Below are positions 1-8,485 of a stretch of 37,225 bases of DNA, piece after piece; positions within the stretch are counted from its first letter, which is position 1, and the number at the start of each line of letters is the position of its first letter. Location of the stretch: positions 227,563 to 264,787 of the forward strand of contig NZ_PEKV01000009.1 in NCBI RefSeq assembly GCF_002796975.1, given 5' to 3'. A program made the translations under genes and the position numbers. The notes under the pieces were generated by a model, which worked only from the letters and a program-made list of their open reading frames with translations, was not told the origin of the DNA and ran no database searches. The stretch comes from Ferrovibrio sp. (GTDB taxonomy: Bacteria > Pseudomonadota > Alphaproteobacteria > Ferrovibrionales > Ferrovibrionaceae).

Positions 1-312
1 AAGGCCGAGTACAAGAAGATCGCCGAGCGTCGCATCCGGCTTGGCCTGCTGCTGTCGGAAGTCGGCCGCATCAACAATATCGAAGTGAAGTCGGAAGAAA
101 TCACCCGCGCCATGGTCGAGCAGGCCCGCCGCTTCCCCGGCCAGGAGCGTCAGGTGATGGAATACTTCCAGAAGAACCCGGAAGCAGCCCAAAGCCTGCG
201 CGCGCCGATCTTCGAGGACAAGGTGGTCGACTTCATCGTCGAGATGGCCAGCGTCACCGACAAGACCGTGACCAAGGAAGAGCTGCAGAAGGAAGTCGAA
301 GCGGTTTCGTAA
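1..312 (+). CDS. tig: Trigger factor, C-terminal fragment (cut by window start)
   Basis: The frame is open from base 1 to a TAA at 310-312, giving about 103 residues of the C-terminal arm domain of trigger factor. Trigger factor is the ribosome-bound chaperone and prolyl isomerase that meets nascent chains at the exit tunnel. The visible part is the helical, charged end of the protein, with [14 protein letters not shown] near its start and [16 protein letters not shown] near its end, both typical of alphaproteobacterial trigger factors. The ribosome-binding and PPIase domains lie outside the window. The position just before clpP-clpX-lon is the classical order, which supports the call. A strong terminator follows at once. 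Confidence 0.93.
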   Translation, partial: KAEYKKIAERRIRLGLLLSEVGRINNIEVKSEEITRAMVEQARRFPGQERQVMEYFQKNPEAAQSLRAPIFEDKVVDFIVEMASVTDKTVTKEELQKEVEAVS

Positions 313-339
313 TCACCTCGCTCTCTGCGGACTGAAATC

Positions 340-368
340 AACGCCGGGGTTCACGCCCCGGCGTTTTT
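340..368 (+). terminator. Rho-independent terminator after tig
   Basis: A perfect 10-bp stem (AACGCCGGGG, 340-349, with CCCCGGCGTT, 356-365) closes a 6-nt loop and ends in a T-run (364-368). It lies 28 bp after the tig stop. Its right end touches the stop codon of the convergent minus-strand gene, so it may serve both transcripts. Confidence 0.88.
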
Positions 369-919
369 CATTCCACCATGCGCCACAGTTCCGGATACAG
401 CCTGGCAAAGCCGTTGGGGGCGATCTCCAGCACGGCTTCGTAAGGCCCCTGCGGCGAGGCGTAGCGGTAGGCCTCGCCGTCCAGGCAGGCGTAATGCTGC
501 GGCAGTTCGATCAGGCTGGTCTGCTTCAGGTCGAACCACACGACCGGAATATCGGCCGTCTGGCCCGGCTGCAGACTTACCCGGCGCAGCTGCTGCAGGT
601 TGGTCGCCGGCGTGAAGCCGAAATCGAGATCGACCAGATGGGCGAGGCCGTGGTTGTGTCCGTCCAGATGCCAGCCATCCTCGCGGCGCTCGATCACATG
701 GTCGAATGGCTGCCCGGCCAGCCAGCCCTGTACGCGGCCGCGGCGGCTCTGCCAGTCGGCGCCGATCTCCACGCCGTAGCTGACCCGTGCGGGGCCATCG
801 TCGTGACGGAAAACCGTCGTGCCGTGCAGCAGCCAGCCACCGTCGGCGCCATTGCGCTCCAGGACAGCCGAGTCATGGCCGGCGGTGTACAGGCATTCCC
901 AGAAGGCGAGTTCGGGCAT
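368..919 (-). CDS. Putative glycolipid-binding family protein (PF06475-like)
   Basis: A 183-residue protein on the minus strand. The order of motifs fits the putative glycolipid-binding family (PF06475, formerly a DUF): [20 protein letters not shown] (residues about 46-65), then a DGWHLDGH segment, then [21 protein letters not shown], and finally YRYASP and [10 protein letters not shown]. The FTPATN-LRR core is the part I recognise best. The biochemical role of the family is not established; the name comes from structural similarity. No signal peptide or membrane segment is seen, so it is probably cytoplasmic. It lies convergent to tig and head-to-head with clpP, 129 bp away, and is probably a single-gene unit. 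Confidence 0.75.
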   Translation of the reverse strand: MPELAFWECLYTAGHDSAVLERNGADGGWLLHGTTVFRHDDGPARVSYGVEIGADWQSRRGRVQGWLAGQPFDHVIERREDGWHLDGHNHGLAHLVDLDFGFTPATNLQQLRRVSLQPGQTADIPVVWFDLKQTSLIELPQHYACLDGEAYRYASPQGPYEAVLEIAPNGFARLYPELWRMVE

Positions 920-982
920 GGCTTCCTCCGATCAGATGCGATCGGAACCGGCGGTGCCGACGCAGGTTCCAGCCCCCCACCC

Positions 983-1011
983 ATTGAAGGAAGCACAGGT
1001 CTGCGCCACAT
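983..1011 (+). promoter_or_regulatory. Possible heat-shock-like promoter for clpP
   Basis: ATTGAAG (983-989), 14 nt, then CGCCACAT (1004-1011) resembles the E. coli sigma32 pattern CTTGAAA-N14-CCCCATnT (5/7 and 5/8). It is the best candidate in the 129-bp gap before clpP, but the match is modest and may be chance. Confidence 0.3.
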
Positions 1012-1048
1012 TACGGCAGCAACATTCCTCGTATTTCAGGGTACCCCC

Positions 1049-1675
1049 ATGGAAAAGATGGTCGACACATACATGAACATGCTGGTGCCGATGGTGGTCG
1101 AGCAGACCAATCGGGGCGAGCGCTCGTATGACATCTATTCCCGGCTGCTGAAGGAGCGGATCATCTTCATGGTCGGCCCGGTCAATGACGTGGTCGCCTC
1201 CGTGGTGACCGCGCAATTGCTGTTCCTGGAAGCCGAGAATCCGGACAAGGAAATCTCGCTCTATATCAACAGCCCAGGCGGGCTGGTGACGGCGGGCATG
1301 GCGATCTACGACACCATGCAGTATGTCCGCCCCAAGATCGCCACGCTGTGCATCGGCCAGGCAGCTTCGATGGGCTCGCTGCTGCTCGCCGCTGGCGAGA
1401 AGGGCAAGCGCTTCGTACTGCCCAATGCGCGAATCATGGTCCACCAGCCGTCCGGCGGCTTCCAGGGCCAGGCCGCCGATATCGAGATCCATGCCAAGGA
1501 AATCCTCGATATGCGCGCCCGCCTGAACGGTCTCTATGCCAAGCATACCGGCCAGAGCATGGACAAGATCGAGGCCGCCATGGAGCGTGACCGGTTCCTG
1601 ACCCCGACCGAAGCCAGGGAATTCGGCCTGGTCGACGAGGTGGTCGAGCGCCGCCCGGAACCGGCTAAGAAATAA
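1049..1675 (+). CDS. clpP: ATP-dependent Clp protease proteolytic subunit
   Basis: A 208-residue serine protease that forms the tetradecameric chamber loaded by ClpX or ClpA. The catalytic triad is Ser107 (GQAASMGS), His132 (MVHQPSGG) and Asp181 (MERDRFLTP). The NSPGG oxyanion strand is at 74-78. The frame stays open far upstream, to about 494, but the family begins near [17 protein letters not shown] therefore chose ATG 1049, with AGGG at 1038-1041 as a weak ribosome-binding site. ATG 1058 is a possible alternative giving three fewer residues. The gene is followed 258 bp later by clpX, its ATPase partner. The gap holds short GC-rich dyads (for example 1702-1715) but no clear T-tailed terminator. 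Confidence 0.96.
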   Translation: MEKMVDTYMNMLVPMVVEQTNRGERSYDIYSRLLKERIIFMVGPVNDVVASVVTAQLLFLEAENPDKEISLYINSPGGLVTAGMAIYDTMQYVRPKIATLCIGQAASMGSLLLAAGEKGKRFVLPNARIMVHQPSGGFQGQAADIEIHAKEILDMRARLNGLYAKHTGQSMDKIEAAMERDRFLTPTEAREFGLVDEVVERRPEPAKK

Positions 1676-1933
1676 GGCCGCCCGCCGCCTCGGCGAAATA
1701 AGCCGGAACGCCGGCCTGGGGGAGACGTTTTACCCCCTCACCGGGTTGCCGGCCGATCGTCTTGCCAGACCGCCCTTAAGCGTTAAATCATGGTTATGTG
1801 ACCAGATTCCCGGACCTTAGGGTCGGGTCGGTGGGGCATCTCCGTTGTGCCGGGCGTCAGGCTTCCTTATGATGACGATTCGATGGATTAGGGCCCCGCG
1901 TCGCCCGGCGCCGGCCCGCTCAGTGGAGCAGGT

Positions 1934-3196
1934 ATGACCAAATTGAGCGGCAGTGATTCCAAAAATACGCTGTACTGCTCGTTCTGCGGTAAGAGCCAGC
2001 ACGAGGTGCGCAAGCTGATCGCCGGTCCGACGGTGTTCATCTGCGACGAGTGCGTTGAGCTCTGCATGGATATCATCCGCGAGGAGCATAAGTCGGCCCT
2101 GGTGAAGACCCGGGATGGCGTGCCGACCCCGCAGGAGATCAGCCGCGTCCTGGACGATTATGTAATCGGTCAGAGCCACGCCAAGAAGGTTCTGTCGGTA
2201 GCGGTGCACAACCACTACAAGCGCATCGGCCAGGGCGGCAAGAACAACGAAGTCGAACTCGCCAAGTCGAACATCCTGTTGGTCGGCCCGACCGGTTGCG
2301 GCAAGACGCTGCTGGCGCAGACGCTGGCCCGCATCCTGGAAGTGCCTTTCACGATGGCCGATGCCACCACGCTGACCGAAGCCGGTTACGTGGGCGAGGA
2401 CGTCGAGAACATCATTCTCAAGCTGCTGCAGTCGGCCGACTACAATGTCGAGCGTGCGCAGCGCGGCATCGTCTATATCGACGAAGTCGACAAGATCAGC
2501 CGTAAGTCCGACAATCCGTCGATCACCCGCGATGTGTCGGGCGAAGGCGTGCAGCAGGCGCTGCTGAAGATCATGGAAGGCACTGTTGCCAGCGTTCCGC
2601 CGCAGGGCGGTCGCAAGCATCCCCAGCAGGAATTCCTGCAGGTGGACACCACCAACATCCTGTTCATCTGCGGCGGCGCCTTTGCCGGCCTGGAGAAGAT
2701 CATTGCCGGTCGCGGCAAAGGCACCTCGATGGGCTTCGGCGCCGAAGTGCGTGGTCCCGATGAGCGCCGCGCGGGTGAAATCCTGTCGGAAGTCGAACCG
2801 GACGATCTGCTGAAATTCGGCCTGATCCCGGAATTCATCGGCCGCCTGCCAGTGATCGCCACGCTGAACGACCTGGATGAAGCCGCTCTGGTCGACATTC
2901 TGACCAAGCCGAAGAATGCACTGATCAAGCAGTATCAGCGCCTGTTCGAGATGGAAGACGTCAAGCTGACCTTCTCGGACGAGGCGGTGGCTGGCGTCGC
3001 CCGCAAGGCGATCGCGCGCAAGACCGGCGCGCGCGGCCTGCGTTCGATCCTGGAAGCCATCCTGCTCGATCCGATGTTCGATCTGCCCAACATGAACGGC
3101 GTCGAGGAAGTGGTGATCTCGCCCGACGTGGTCGAGGGGCGCGCCAAGCCGCTGCTGATCTACGCAGATCGCAAGCAGGAAGACGTCAGCGCCTGA
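1934..3196 (+). CDS. clpX: ATP-dependent Clp protease ATP-binding subunit ClpX
   Basis: A 420-residue AAA+ unfoldase that recognises tagged proteins and feeds them to ClpP. The N-terminal zinc-binding domain has Cys15, Cys18, Cys37 and Cys40. Walker A is GPTGCGKT (118-125), the GYVGED pore loop is 151-156, Walker B is IVYIDEVDK (179-187), and the RKH pore loop is 227-229. The ClpP-docking loop reads MGF (266-268) where IGF is usual, a conservative change. ATG 1934 follows AGCAGGT and gives the standard N-terminus. Length and all key motifs are normal. The gene lies between its partner clpP and lon. Confidence 0.97.
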   Translation: MTKLSGSDSKNTLYCSFCGKSQHEVRKLIAGPTVFICDECVELCMDIIREEHKSALVKTRDGVPTPQEISRVLDDYVIGQSHAKKVLSVAVHNHYKRIGQGGKNNEVELAKSNILLVGPTGCGKTLLAQTLARILEVPFTMADATTLTEAGYVGEDVENIILKLLQSADYNVERAQRGIVYIDEVDKISRKSDNPSITRDVSGEGVQQALLKIMEGTVASVPPQGGRKHPQQEFLQVDTTNILFICGGAFAGLEKIIAGRGKGTSMGFGAEVRGPDERRAGEILSEVEPDDLLKFGLIPEFIGRLPVIATLNDLDEAALVDILTKPKNALIKQYQRLFEMEDVKLTFSDEAVAGVARKAIARKTGARGLRSILEAILLDPMFDLPNMNGVEEVVISPDVVEGRAKPLLIYADRKQEDVSA

Positions 3197-3228
3197 TCGC
3201 GGGCGCACGGGTTTGTGAAATTTTTTAC

Positions 3229-3253
3229 GGGCCGCACTCCAAAGGGGCGGCCC
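3229..3253 (+). terminator. Hairpin after clpX (possible terminator, no T-tract)
   Basis: A 7-bp perfect stem (GGGCCGC, 3229-3235, with GCGGCCC, 3247-3253) with an 11-nt loop starts 33 bp after the clpX stop. The bases after it are GAAATCTT, so there is no clean U-run; the T-run lies before the stem. The rest of the 412-bp clpX-lon gap holds no gene I can support, only the lon promoter candidate. Confidence 0.35.
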
Positions 3254-3501
3254 GAAATCTTCGAGCGGCGGAAAAGCTTCGTTAAGTCCGTACCGTAGGG
3301 CAGGACGCCTGCACTGTTGCCCGGTTAACCCAACGGCATGGCTTCGCTGAGTGCGGTCTCGAATGCCGGTGCATGTCTGCCGCAAACGTCAAACAGTGCC
3401 ACTTCCGGTACGCCTTGCGTGAGGCCGGCAGCGTAGCCTGTGAACGACTCGGTGACCGTCGTCACGATGTTCCCGCCGGGGTGTGGAAAAACCGCCCGTG
3501 C

Positions 3502-3530
3502 CTTGACGGACCTTGTTGGAATTCCCATGT
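3502..3530 (+). promoter_or_regulatory. Sigma32 (RpoH)-type heat-shock promoter for lon
   Basis: CTTGACG (3502-3508), a 14-nt spacer, and TCCCATGT (3523-3530) match the classical heat-shock pattern CTTGAAA-N14-CCCCATnT at 5/7 and 7 of the 7 or 8 informative positions but one. Transcription would start near 3537, leaving a leader of about 70 nt before lon. lon is a standard RpoH target, which supports the reading. Confidence 0.6.
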
Positions 3531-3608
3531 TAATCGCAGTCAGGCGGCACAAAAGGACGCCTCCGCGGACCCGACTTGGTCTTGCCGCCCTCCAGGATGA
3601 AGCCACGC

Positions 3609-6023
3609 ATGTTCACATCACCCCGCGCCCAAGTTTTCCCGGTCCTGCCGCTGCGGGACATCGTCGTATTCCCGCACATGATCGTGCCGCTCTTTGTCGG
3701 TCGCGAGAAGTCGGTGCGGGCGCTCGAGGATGTCATGAAGGACGATAAGCAGATCCTGCTGGTCGCCCAGAAGAATGCCGGTCAGGACAATCCGAACCCG
3801 GAAGACATCCACAGCGTCGGCACGATTGCGTCGGTGCTGCAACTGCTGCGCCTGCCGGACGGCACCGTGAAGGTGCTGGTCGAGGGCAGCCAGCGCGCGA
3901 AGATCGTCAAGTTCAACGAGAACGCCGAATTCTTCCAGGTTCAGGCCGAGGTCATTTCAGATGACTCCGGCGAGGGCCGTGAGACCGAGGCGCTGTCGCG
4001 TTCGGTGATCAACCAGTTCGAACAGTATGTGAAGCTGAACCGGAAGATCCCGCCCGAAGTGCTGGTGTCGCTCAACCAGATCGACGATGCCTCGAAGCTG
4101 GCCGACACGGTCGCTTCGCATCTCACGATCAAGATCAGCGACAAGCAGGAACTGCTGGAGATCGCCAGCGTGGTGGAACGTCTTGAGCGCGTTTACGCCA
4201 TGATGGAAGGCGAGATCGGCGTGCTGCAGGTCGAGAAGAAGATCCGCTCGCGTGTGAAGCGCCAGATGGAGAAGACCCAGCGCGAGTATTACCTCAACGA
4301 ACAGCTCAAGGCGATCCAGAAGGAGCTGGGCGAAGGTGAGGACGGCCGCGACGAAGTGGCCGAGATCGAGTTGCGCATCAAGAAGACGCGCCTCAGCAAG
4401 GAAGCCCGTGAAAAGGCGATGGCCGAGGTGAAGAAGCTGCGCTCGATGAGCCCGATGTCGGCCGAAGCGACCGTCATCCGAAACTACCTCGACTGGATGC
4501 TGTCGATCCCGTGGGGCAAGCGCAGCAAGATCAAGAAAGACATCAAGAACGCCGAGAAGGTGCTGAACGATGACCATTACGGTCTGGAGAAGGTCAAGGA
4601 GCGCATCCTTGAGTATCTCGCCGTGCAGCAGCGCTCGGGCAAGCTGAAGGGCCCGATCCTGTGCCTCGTCGGCCCGCCCGGCGTCGGCAAGACCTCACTC
4701 GGCAAGTCGATCGCGAGATCGACCGGCCGCAACTTCGTGCGCGTGTCGCTTGGCGGCGTGCGGGACGAAGCCGAAATCCGCGGCCATCGCCGCACCTACA
4801 TCGGCTCGATGCCCGGCAAGGTCGTGCAGTCGATGAAAAAGGCGAAGGCCAATAATCCGCTCTTCCTGTTCGACGAAATCGACAAGATGGGTCAGGACTT
4901 CCGCGGCGATCCGTCTTCGGCGCTGCTGGAAGTGCTCGACCCCGAGCAGAACAGCACCTTCAGCGATCATTACCTGGAGGTCGATTACGATCTTTCGGAC
5001 GTGATGTTCATCTGCACTGCCAACAGCCTGCGCATGCCGCAGCCGCTGCTGGACCGCATGGAGATCATCCGCATCCCCGGTTACACCGAGGATGAGAAGA
5101 TTGAAATCTGCAAGCGCCACCTGATCGACAAGCAGATCGAAGCCGCTGGCCTGAAGAAGGGCGAGTGGTCAATCACCGACGATGCGCTGCGCGACCTGGT
5201 CCGCTATTACACCCGCGAAGCCGGCGTGCGTTCGATGGAGCGCGAGCTGGCCAACCTGACCCGCAAGGCGGTGAAGGAAATCCTGTCGAAGGGCGTGAAG
5301 TCGATCAAGGTGACGTCGAAGAACCTCGACAAGTATGCCGGCGTGCGGCGGCATAGCTACGGCGAGGCCGAACTGGAAGATCTGGTCGGCACCGTCACCG
5401 GCCTGGCCTGGACCGAGGTGGGCGGCGAACTGCTGACCATCGAATCCGTGATGCTGCCCGGCAAGGGACGCATGACGATCACGGGCAAGCTGGGCGAGGT
5501 GATGCAGGAGTCGGTGCAGGCTGCCCGGTCCTATGTCCGTGCCCGTGCCGTGGCCTTTGGTGTGAAGCCGCCGGTCTTCGACAAGCGCGACATCCACGTC
5601 CACGTCCCGGAGGGCGCCACCCCTAAGGACGGTCCCTCGGCCGGTATCGCCATGGTGACCTCCATCGTCTCGGTGCTGACCGGCATTCCTGTCCGCAAGG
5701 ACGTCGCGATGACCGGGGAAGTGACCCTGCGCGGTCGCGTGCTGCCGATCGGCGGCCTGAAGGAGAAGCTGCTGGCCGCCCACCGGGGCGGCATCAAGAA
5801 GGTGCTGATCCCGAAGGATAATGAGAAGGACCTGGTCGAGATCCCCGACAATGTGAAAAAGGGGCTCGAAATCGTCCCGGTTTCTACCTGCGAGGAGGTG
5901 CTGAAACACGCCCTGGTCGCGGAATTGAAACCAATTGAGTGGAGCGACGTTGACGATCTCAGCAAGCCCGCCGTGGTCGAGCCTGAAAAGGAAGGCGACC
6001 GCGAGGGTGTGGTCAAACACTGA
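3609..6023 (+). CDS. lon: Lon ATP-dependent protease (endopeptidase La)
   Basis: An 804-residue, single-chain AAA+ protease that degrades misfolded and regulatory proteins in the cytoplasm. The N-terminal substrate domain begins [23 protein letters not shown]. Walker A is GPPGVGKTS (355-363) and Walker B is LFLFDEIDK. The C-terminal protease domain has the Ser-Lys dyad: Ser677 in [10 protein letters not shown] and Lys720 in GLKEKLL, 43 residues apart as in E. coli Lon. The frame is open from a TTG at 3576. I chose ATG 3609 because it matches the family N-terminus; ATG 3597 is an alternative. A heat-shock-like promoter lies about 80 bp upstream. hupB follows 31 bp later, as in many proteobacteria. 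Confidence 0.97.
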   Translation: MFTSPRAQVFPVLPLRDIVVFPHMIVPLFVGREKSVRALEDVMKDDKQILLVAQKNAGQDNPNPEDIHSVGTIASVLQLLRLPDGTVKVLVEGSQRAKIVKFNENAEFFQVQAEVISDDSGEGRETEALSRSVINQFEQYVKLNRKIPPEVLVSLNQIDDASKLADTVASHLTIKISDKQELLEIASVVERLERVYAMMEGEIGVLQVEKKIRSRVKRQMEKTQREYYLNEQLKAIQKELGEGEDGRDEVAEIELRIKKTRLSKEAREKAMAEVKKLRSMSPMSAEATVIRNYLDWMLSIPWGKRSKIKKDIKNAEKVLNDDHYGLEKVKERILEYLAVQQRSGKLKGPILCLVGPPGVGKTSLGKSIARSTGRNFVRVSLGGVRDEAEIRGHRRTYIGSMPGKVVQSMKKAKANNPLFLFDEIDKMGQDFRGDPSSALLEVLDPEQNSTFSDHYLEVDYDLSDVMFICTANSLRMPQPLLDRMEIIRIPGYTEDEKIEICKRHLIDKQIEAAGLKKGEWSITDDALRDLVRYYTREAGVRSMERELANLTRKAVKEILSKGVKSIKVTSKNLDKYAGVRRHSYGEAELEDLVGTVTGLAWTEVGGELLTIESVMLPGKGRMTITGKLGEVMQESVQAARSYVRARAVAFGVKPPVFDKRDIHVHVPEGATPKDGPSAGIAMVTSIVSVLTGIPVRKDVAMTGEVTLRGRVLPIGGLKEKLLAAHRGGIKKVLIPKDNEKDLVEIPDNVKKGLEIVPVSTCEEVLKHALVAELKPIEWSDVDDLSKPAVVEPEKEGDREGVVKH

Positions 6024-6054
6024 CCGTGATCAGAGCAGTCCGGAGGACGCCAGC

Positions 6055-6327
6055 GTGAACAAGCAGGACCTGATGGCCCAGGTACGTGATACCTCGGGTC
6101 TCAGCAAGGAACAGGCCGAGCGGGCCGTGGAATCGGTCTTCGAACTCATCACCGAGGCTTTGCGCCGCGGTGAGGAGGTCAGGATCGTCGGCTTCGGCAG
6201 CTTCTTTGTTGGCACCCGGGCGGCCAGTCCGGGCCGCAATCCCCGTACGGGTGAGCGGATCGACCTGCCGCCGACCAAACAGCCGAAATTCCGTGCCGGC
6301 AAGACGCTGAAGGAAGCCGTCGGCTGA
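6055..6327 (+). CDS. hupB: HU-type DNA-binding protein
   Basis: A 90-residue nucleoid protein that bends DNA non-specifically as a dimer. It begins MNKQDLMAQV, and carries the HU signature GFGSFFVGTRAASPGRNPRTGE (about 46-67, the beta-arm that grips DNA) and the C-terminal FRAGKTLKEAV. The start is GTG 6055: GGAGGA (6042-6047) stands 7 nt upstream, and an earlier in-frame start would reach back into lon. The gene lies 31 bp after lon and is probably partly co-transcribed with it; the gene order clpX-lon-hupB is the reason for the symbol. A strong hairpin terminator follows. Confidence 0.95.
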   Translation: MNKQDLMAQVRDTSGLSKEQAERAVESVFELITEALRRGEEVRIVGFGSFFVGTRAASPGRNPRTGERIDLPPTKQPKFRAGKTLKEAVG

Positions 6328-6356
6328 CGCAGGTATTCCCCTGCAGCAGATTTCAG

Positions 6357-6389
6357 CGGCCGGCAGTCTCTGCCGGCCGTTTGCTGTTT
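6357..6389 (+). terminator. Terminator after hupB
   Basis: A perfect 10-bp stem (CGGCCGGCAG, 6357-6366, with CTGCCGGCCG, 6370-6379) with a 3-nt loop is followed by TTTGCTGTTT. It lies 29 bp after the hupB stop and closes the protease-HU block. Confidence 0.8.
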
Positions 6390-6439
6390 ATGGTGCATGT
6401 GGCAATCGCCTGCCATGATGGCGGCATGGGTGATCGGCG

Positions 6440-6967
6440 ATGACCAGGAAAACCGGAACCACTGGCGAGCGCGCCATGCTGGAGGGCGCCAGCGGGGAGG
6501 GTGAACTGCTGGTCGAGATCGAGGGTCCGCGCCATCCGGGTGCAGTGGCACTATATCGGCTGTGGCAGAAACTGAAGCCTGCGGGAGACGGCCTTCCGCT
6601 GCGCGACGACCTCGGCTTCGAGCGGCTGACCGAACTGGGCATCGTCAGCAACTGCTTCGTGATCGAGCCGCTGGATGGCGGGCGCGACTGGCGCTACCGG
6701 CTGCTGGGCACGGCGATCACCTGGCTGTTCGGCGGCGATGCCACCAACATTCCCTTCTCGCAGCATTTCATGCCCGAGGAGGCCGAACTGTGCATCCGGC
6801 TGTCCAACCGCGTGGCGCAGTCGCGCAAACCGGTGTTCCTGTTCGGCCGTTTCCAGCCCGGCGATTTCAGCGGCACGCTGGAAACCATGTCGCTGCCCGT
6901 GCTGGGTCGCGATGGCGAAACCGTCTGGCTGATCGGTGCCAGCTTTCCGGTTGAAACCAAGCCCTGA
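6440..6967 (+). CDS. PAS_5-type (PF07310-like) PAS domain protein
   Basis: A 175-residue soluble protein resembling the alphaproteobacterial PAS_5 family. The pattern is an ALYRLWQKLK helix, PLRDDLGFERLTELGIVSNCFVIEPLDGG, then WRYRLLGTAITWLFGGDATN, and a final strand ETVWLIGASFPVE. PAS domains bind small ligands or mediate signalling contacts. Here no output domain is attached, so the partner and signal are unknown. ATG 6440 is the first start after the hupB terminator. ATG 6476 is another possibility, because the first dozen residues are not conserved-looking. It stands alone before tRNA-Val and is probably core chromosome. Confidence 0.72.
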   Translation: MTRKTGTTGERAMLEGASGEGELLVEIEGPRHPGAVALYRLWQKLKPAGDGLPLRDDLGFERLTELGIVSNCFVIEPLDGGRDWRYRLLGTAITWLFGGDATNIPFSQHFMPEEAELCIRLSNRVAQSRKPVFLFGRFQPGDFSGTLETMSLPVLGRDGETVWLIGASFPVETKP

Positions 6968-6973
6968 CCCGCC

Positions 6974-7003
6974 TTGCCGGGCGGTGGCGTCATCTGGTAT
7001 GAA
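6974..7003 (+). promoter_or_regulatory. Probable promoter of tRNA-Val
   Basis: TTGCCG (6974-6979) and TATGAA (6998-7003) are separated by 18 nt, each matching 4/6 of the sigma70 consensus. Transcription would start near 7010, about 30 nt before the tRNA. Confidence 0.45.
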
Positions 7004-7040
7004 GACCGCCTTTGCAGCCTCGGATTTCGGGGATTGCGGC

Positions 7041-7115
7041 GGGCGATTAGCTCAGCGGTAGAGCGCCTCGTTTACACCGAGGATGTCGGCGGTTCAATCC
7101 CGTCATCGCCCACCA
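7041..7115 (+). tRNA. tRNA-Val (anticodon TAC)
   Basis: A 75-nt cloverleaf. The acceptor GGGCGAT (7041-7047) pairs with ATCGCCC (7105-7111), followed by discriminator A and an encoded CCA (7113-7115). The anticodon stem CCTCG/CGAGG (7066-7070 and 7078-7082) holds the loop TTTACAC, giving anticodon TAC (7073-7075), valine. The T-arm contains GGTTCAATCC. Immediately downstream the sequence changes character, with tandem repeats, accessory genes and an integrase 2 kb away, so this tRNA 3' end is a likely integration site. Confidence 0.96.
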
Positions 7116-7134
7116 TTTTTTAGGTCTCACGCCG

Positions 7135-7156
7135 ATTTGGCGACAATTTGGCGACA
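7135..7156 (+). repeat. Tandem 11-bp repeat next to tRNA-Val
   Basis: ATTTGGCGACA occurs twice head-to-tail (7135-7145, 7146-7156), starting 20 bp after the tRNA CCA. Short direct repeats beside a tRNA attachment site are typical arm-type binding sites of tyrosine integrases; that role is inferred. The 225-bp stretch 7116-7340 shows no gene. Confidence 0.6.
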
Positions 7157-7340
7157 AAACTCCGGGCTGTCAAATAGCGCGGAGTCTTTGCTCAACTAAA
7201 GCGCGTAGCTCTCAAAGAATGACTTGGCGGGATGGCTCGGGAGCTGCAGGGATGTAGCCTCCTCAAGAAATCGTCTTATGCTGTGAGCAGCTCGTAGCAG
7301 TCGATCGACTCTTCGGTCCTCCATCGCTGATGGCCAAATA

Positions 7341-7982
7341 ATGCCACTACAGAATCGAGTGACGCCATTTGGCGAGATTGTCGCTGTTGCACCGCGTGGC
7401 CTTTTCACTGGCAATCGCGGCATCATTCACGACCCGTCCAACCGGACCTTGCTCAAACGTCGCTGGACGACCCGGGCCTGGATCATCTGCCTCTGCGAGT
7501 TCAAAGGGCGTCGCCGAGCGGTCATGGGCGGCCGAAGCTGGACTGAGCTTTTCTTTCTGGACGAGGCGACGGCTTTGGCGGCTGGTCATCGACCCTGTTT
7601 CTATTGCCAGCGGCAGAGGGCGACTGAGTTCAGGGATGCCTGGGCAGCCGGCAATAAATGGCCGAGACCATATGCTCCCGACATCGACCGCGTTCTCCAT
7701 GCCGAGCGTTTAGATGGCCGTAGCAAACGGCTGCATCCGCTCCCAGGGCCGCTAGAGCGCTTACCGGATGGATGCTTGGTCACGGAGGGCCAGACGAGTT
7801 ACTTGGTGCTAGGCGGCAGGCTCTTGCGCTGGAGTGCTTCAGGTTATGAAGCGGCGCCAACATTGCCCGCTGGCCTCCAGCTCCTAACTCCCCCATCAAT
7901 CTGGTCGGCCCTCAAATCAGGCTTTAGGCCAGTTCTCCACCCCACCGCAGGTGAAGGCTCAGTATTCGGCCTAAGTATTTGA
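7341..7982 (+). CDS. Conserved hypothetical protein with a CxxC motif
   Basis: A 213-residue protein. I recognise it as a conserved bacterial hypothetical (opening MPLQNRVTPFGE, then TGNRGIIHD, RRWTTRAWIICLCEFKGRRR, and TELFFLDEATALAAGHRPC) but know no function for it. A CFYC pair (about residues 86-89, HRPCFYCQRQRATEF) could bind a metal. The rest is basic and rich in Trp and Arg. No signal peptide or membrane helix is seen. The ribosome-binding site is weak, so the start is not certain. It is the first gene beyond the tRNA, in less GC-rich DNA, and is probably cargo of the integrated segment. A role in DNA or RNA binding is only a guess. Confidence 0.65.
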   Translation: MPLQNRVTPFGEIVAVAPRGLFTGNRGIIHDPSNRTLLKRRWTTRAWIICLCEFKGRRRAVMGGRSWTELFFLDEATALAAGHRPCFYCQRQRATEFRDAWAAGNKWPRPYAPDIDRVLHAERLDGRSKRLHPLPGPLERLPDGCLVTEGQTSYLVLGGRLLRWSASGYEAAPTLPAGLQLLTPPSIWSALKSGFRPVLHPTAGEGSVFGLSI

Positions 7983-8001
7983 TCTTCATGGATAGGTATA
8001 T

Positions 8002-8051
8002 AGTCCGATATTGGACTTATTGTTGAATAAAGTACAAATCAATACTAAATT
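8002..8051 (+). promoter_or_regulatory. Promoter and dyad operator of the toxin-antitoxin operon
   Basis: TTGAAT (8023-8028), 17 nt, TAAATT (8046-8051) is a plausible promoter (4/6 each). Just upstream, AGTCC (8002-8006) and GGACT (8013-8017) form a dyad around GATATT, a likely operator for autorepression by the antitoxin. Both roles are inferred from position. Confidence 0.45.
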
Positions 8052-8080
8052 TATAGACAAACCATGTGAGGAGAGACGAC

Positions 8081-8485
8081 ATGGAGAAGTCAGCAAAAGC
8101 TGCTTCCCAGCTCAATCGGAAGGGTTTGTCTGGGCCTGCTCTGCGGACTTTCTTTAGGATCGCTGAAGCCTGGGGTTTGTCTGCCGAACAGCAGATGACG
8201 TTACTCGGCCAAACGACGCGTTCGACCTTCTTCGGTTGGAAGAAGGATCCCAATGTTACGCTGTCAAAAGACACGCTCGAGCGGATTTCCTACATCCTCG
8301 GCATCTACAAGGCACTGCAGATTCTGTTGCCAGACGAGAAGGCGGCTGACGCTTGGGTGAAGCGCCCCAATCAAGCGCCCTGCTTCAGTGGTCGGTCGGC
8401 ACTAGATCGCATGCTGTCAGGCCAAGTAGCCGATCTATTCGTAGTCCGTCAGTATGTGGATGCGCAGCGGGGTGGCTGGTCGTAA
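8081..8485 (+). CDS. Xre/MbcA/ParS-type antitoxin
   Basis: A 134-residue antitoxin of the RES-Xre class. The N-terminal half (about 15-75) is a helix-turn-helix region with FRIAEAWGLSAEQQMTLLGQ and TFFGWKKDP. The C-terminal half is the DUF2384-type toxin-neutralising domain with WVKRPNQAPCFSGRSALDRML and VRQYVDAQRGGW. I chose ATG 8081 because GAGGAGAG (8068-8075) lies just upstream; a GTG at 8066 would overlap that site. Its TAA shares a base with the ATG of the RES toxin (TAATG), so the two are translationally coupled. It is expected to bind and neutralise the toxin and to repress its own promoter. Confidence 0.88.
   Translation: MEKSAKAASQLNRKGLSGPALRTFFRIAEAWGLSAEQQMTLLGQTTRSTFFGWKKDPNVTLSKDTLERISYILGIYKALQILLPDEKAADAWVKRPNQAPCFSGRSALDRMLSGQVADLFVVRQYVDAQRGGWS

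Noticed and set aside
494..1048. Long in-frame extension upstream of clpP that would give a 393-residue protein
   Set aside because: It is antisense to the glycolipid-binding-family gene, and ClpP homology starts at about 1049.
3229..3253. Strong minus-strand terminator between clpX and lon
   Set aside because: Read on the minus strand the stem is followed by an A-run, not a T-run, so it is not a canonical terminator.
1817..3385. 522-residue minus-strand open frame over clpX
   Set aside because: It is a codon-bias shadow of clpX, rich in His, Gln and Asp, with no recognisable domain.
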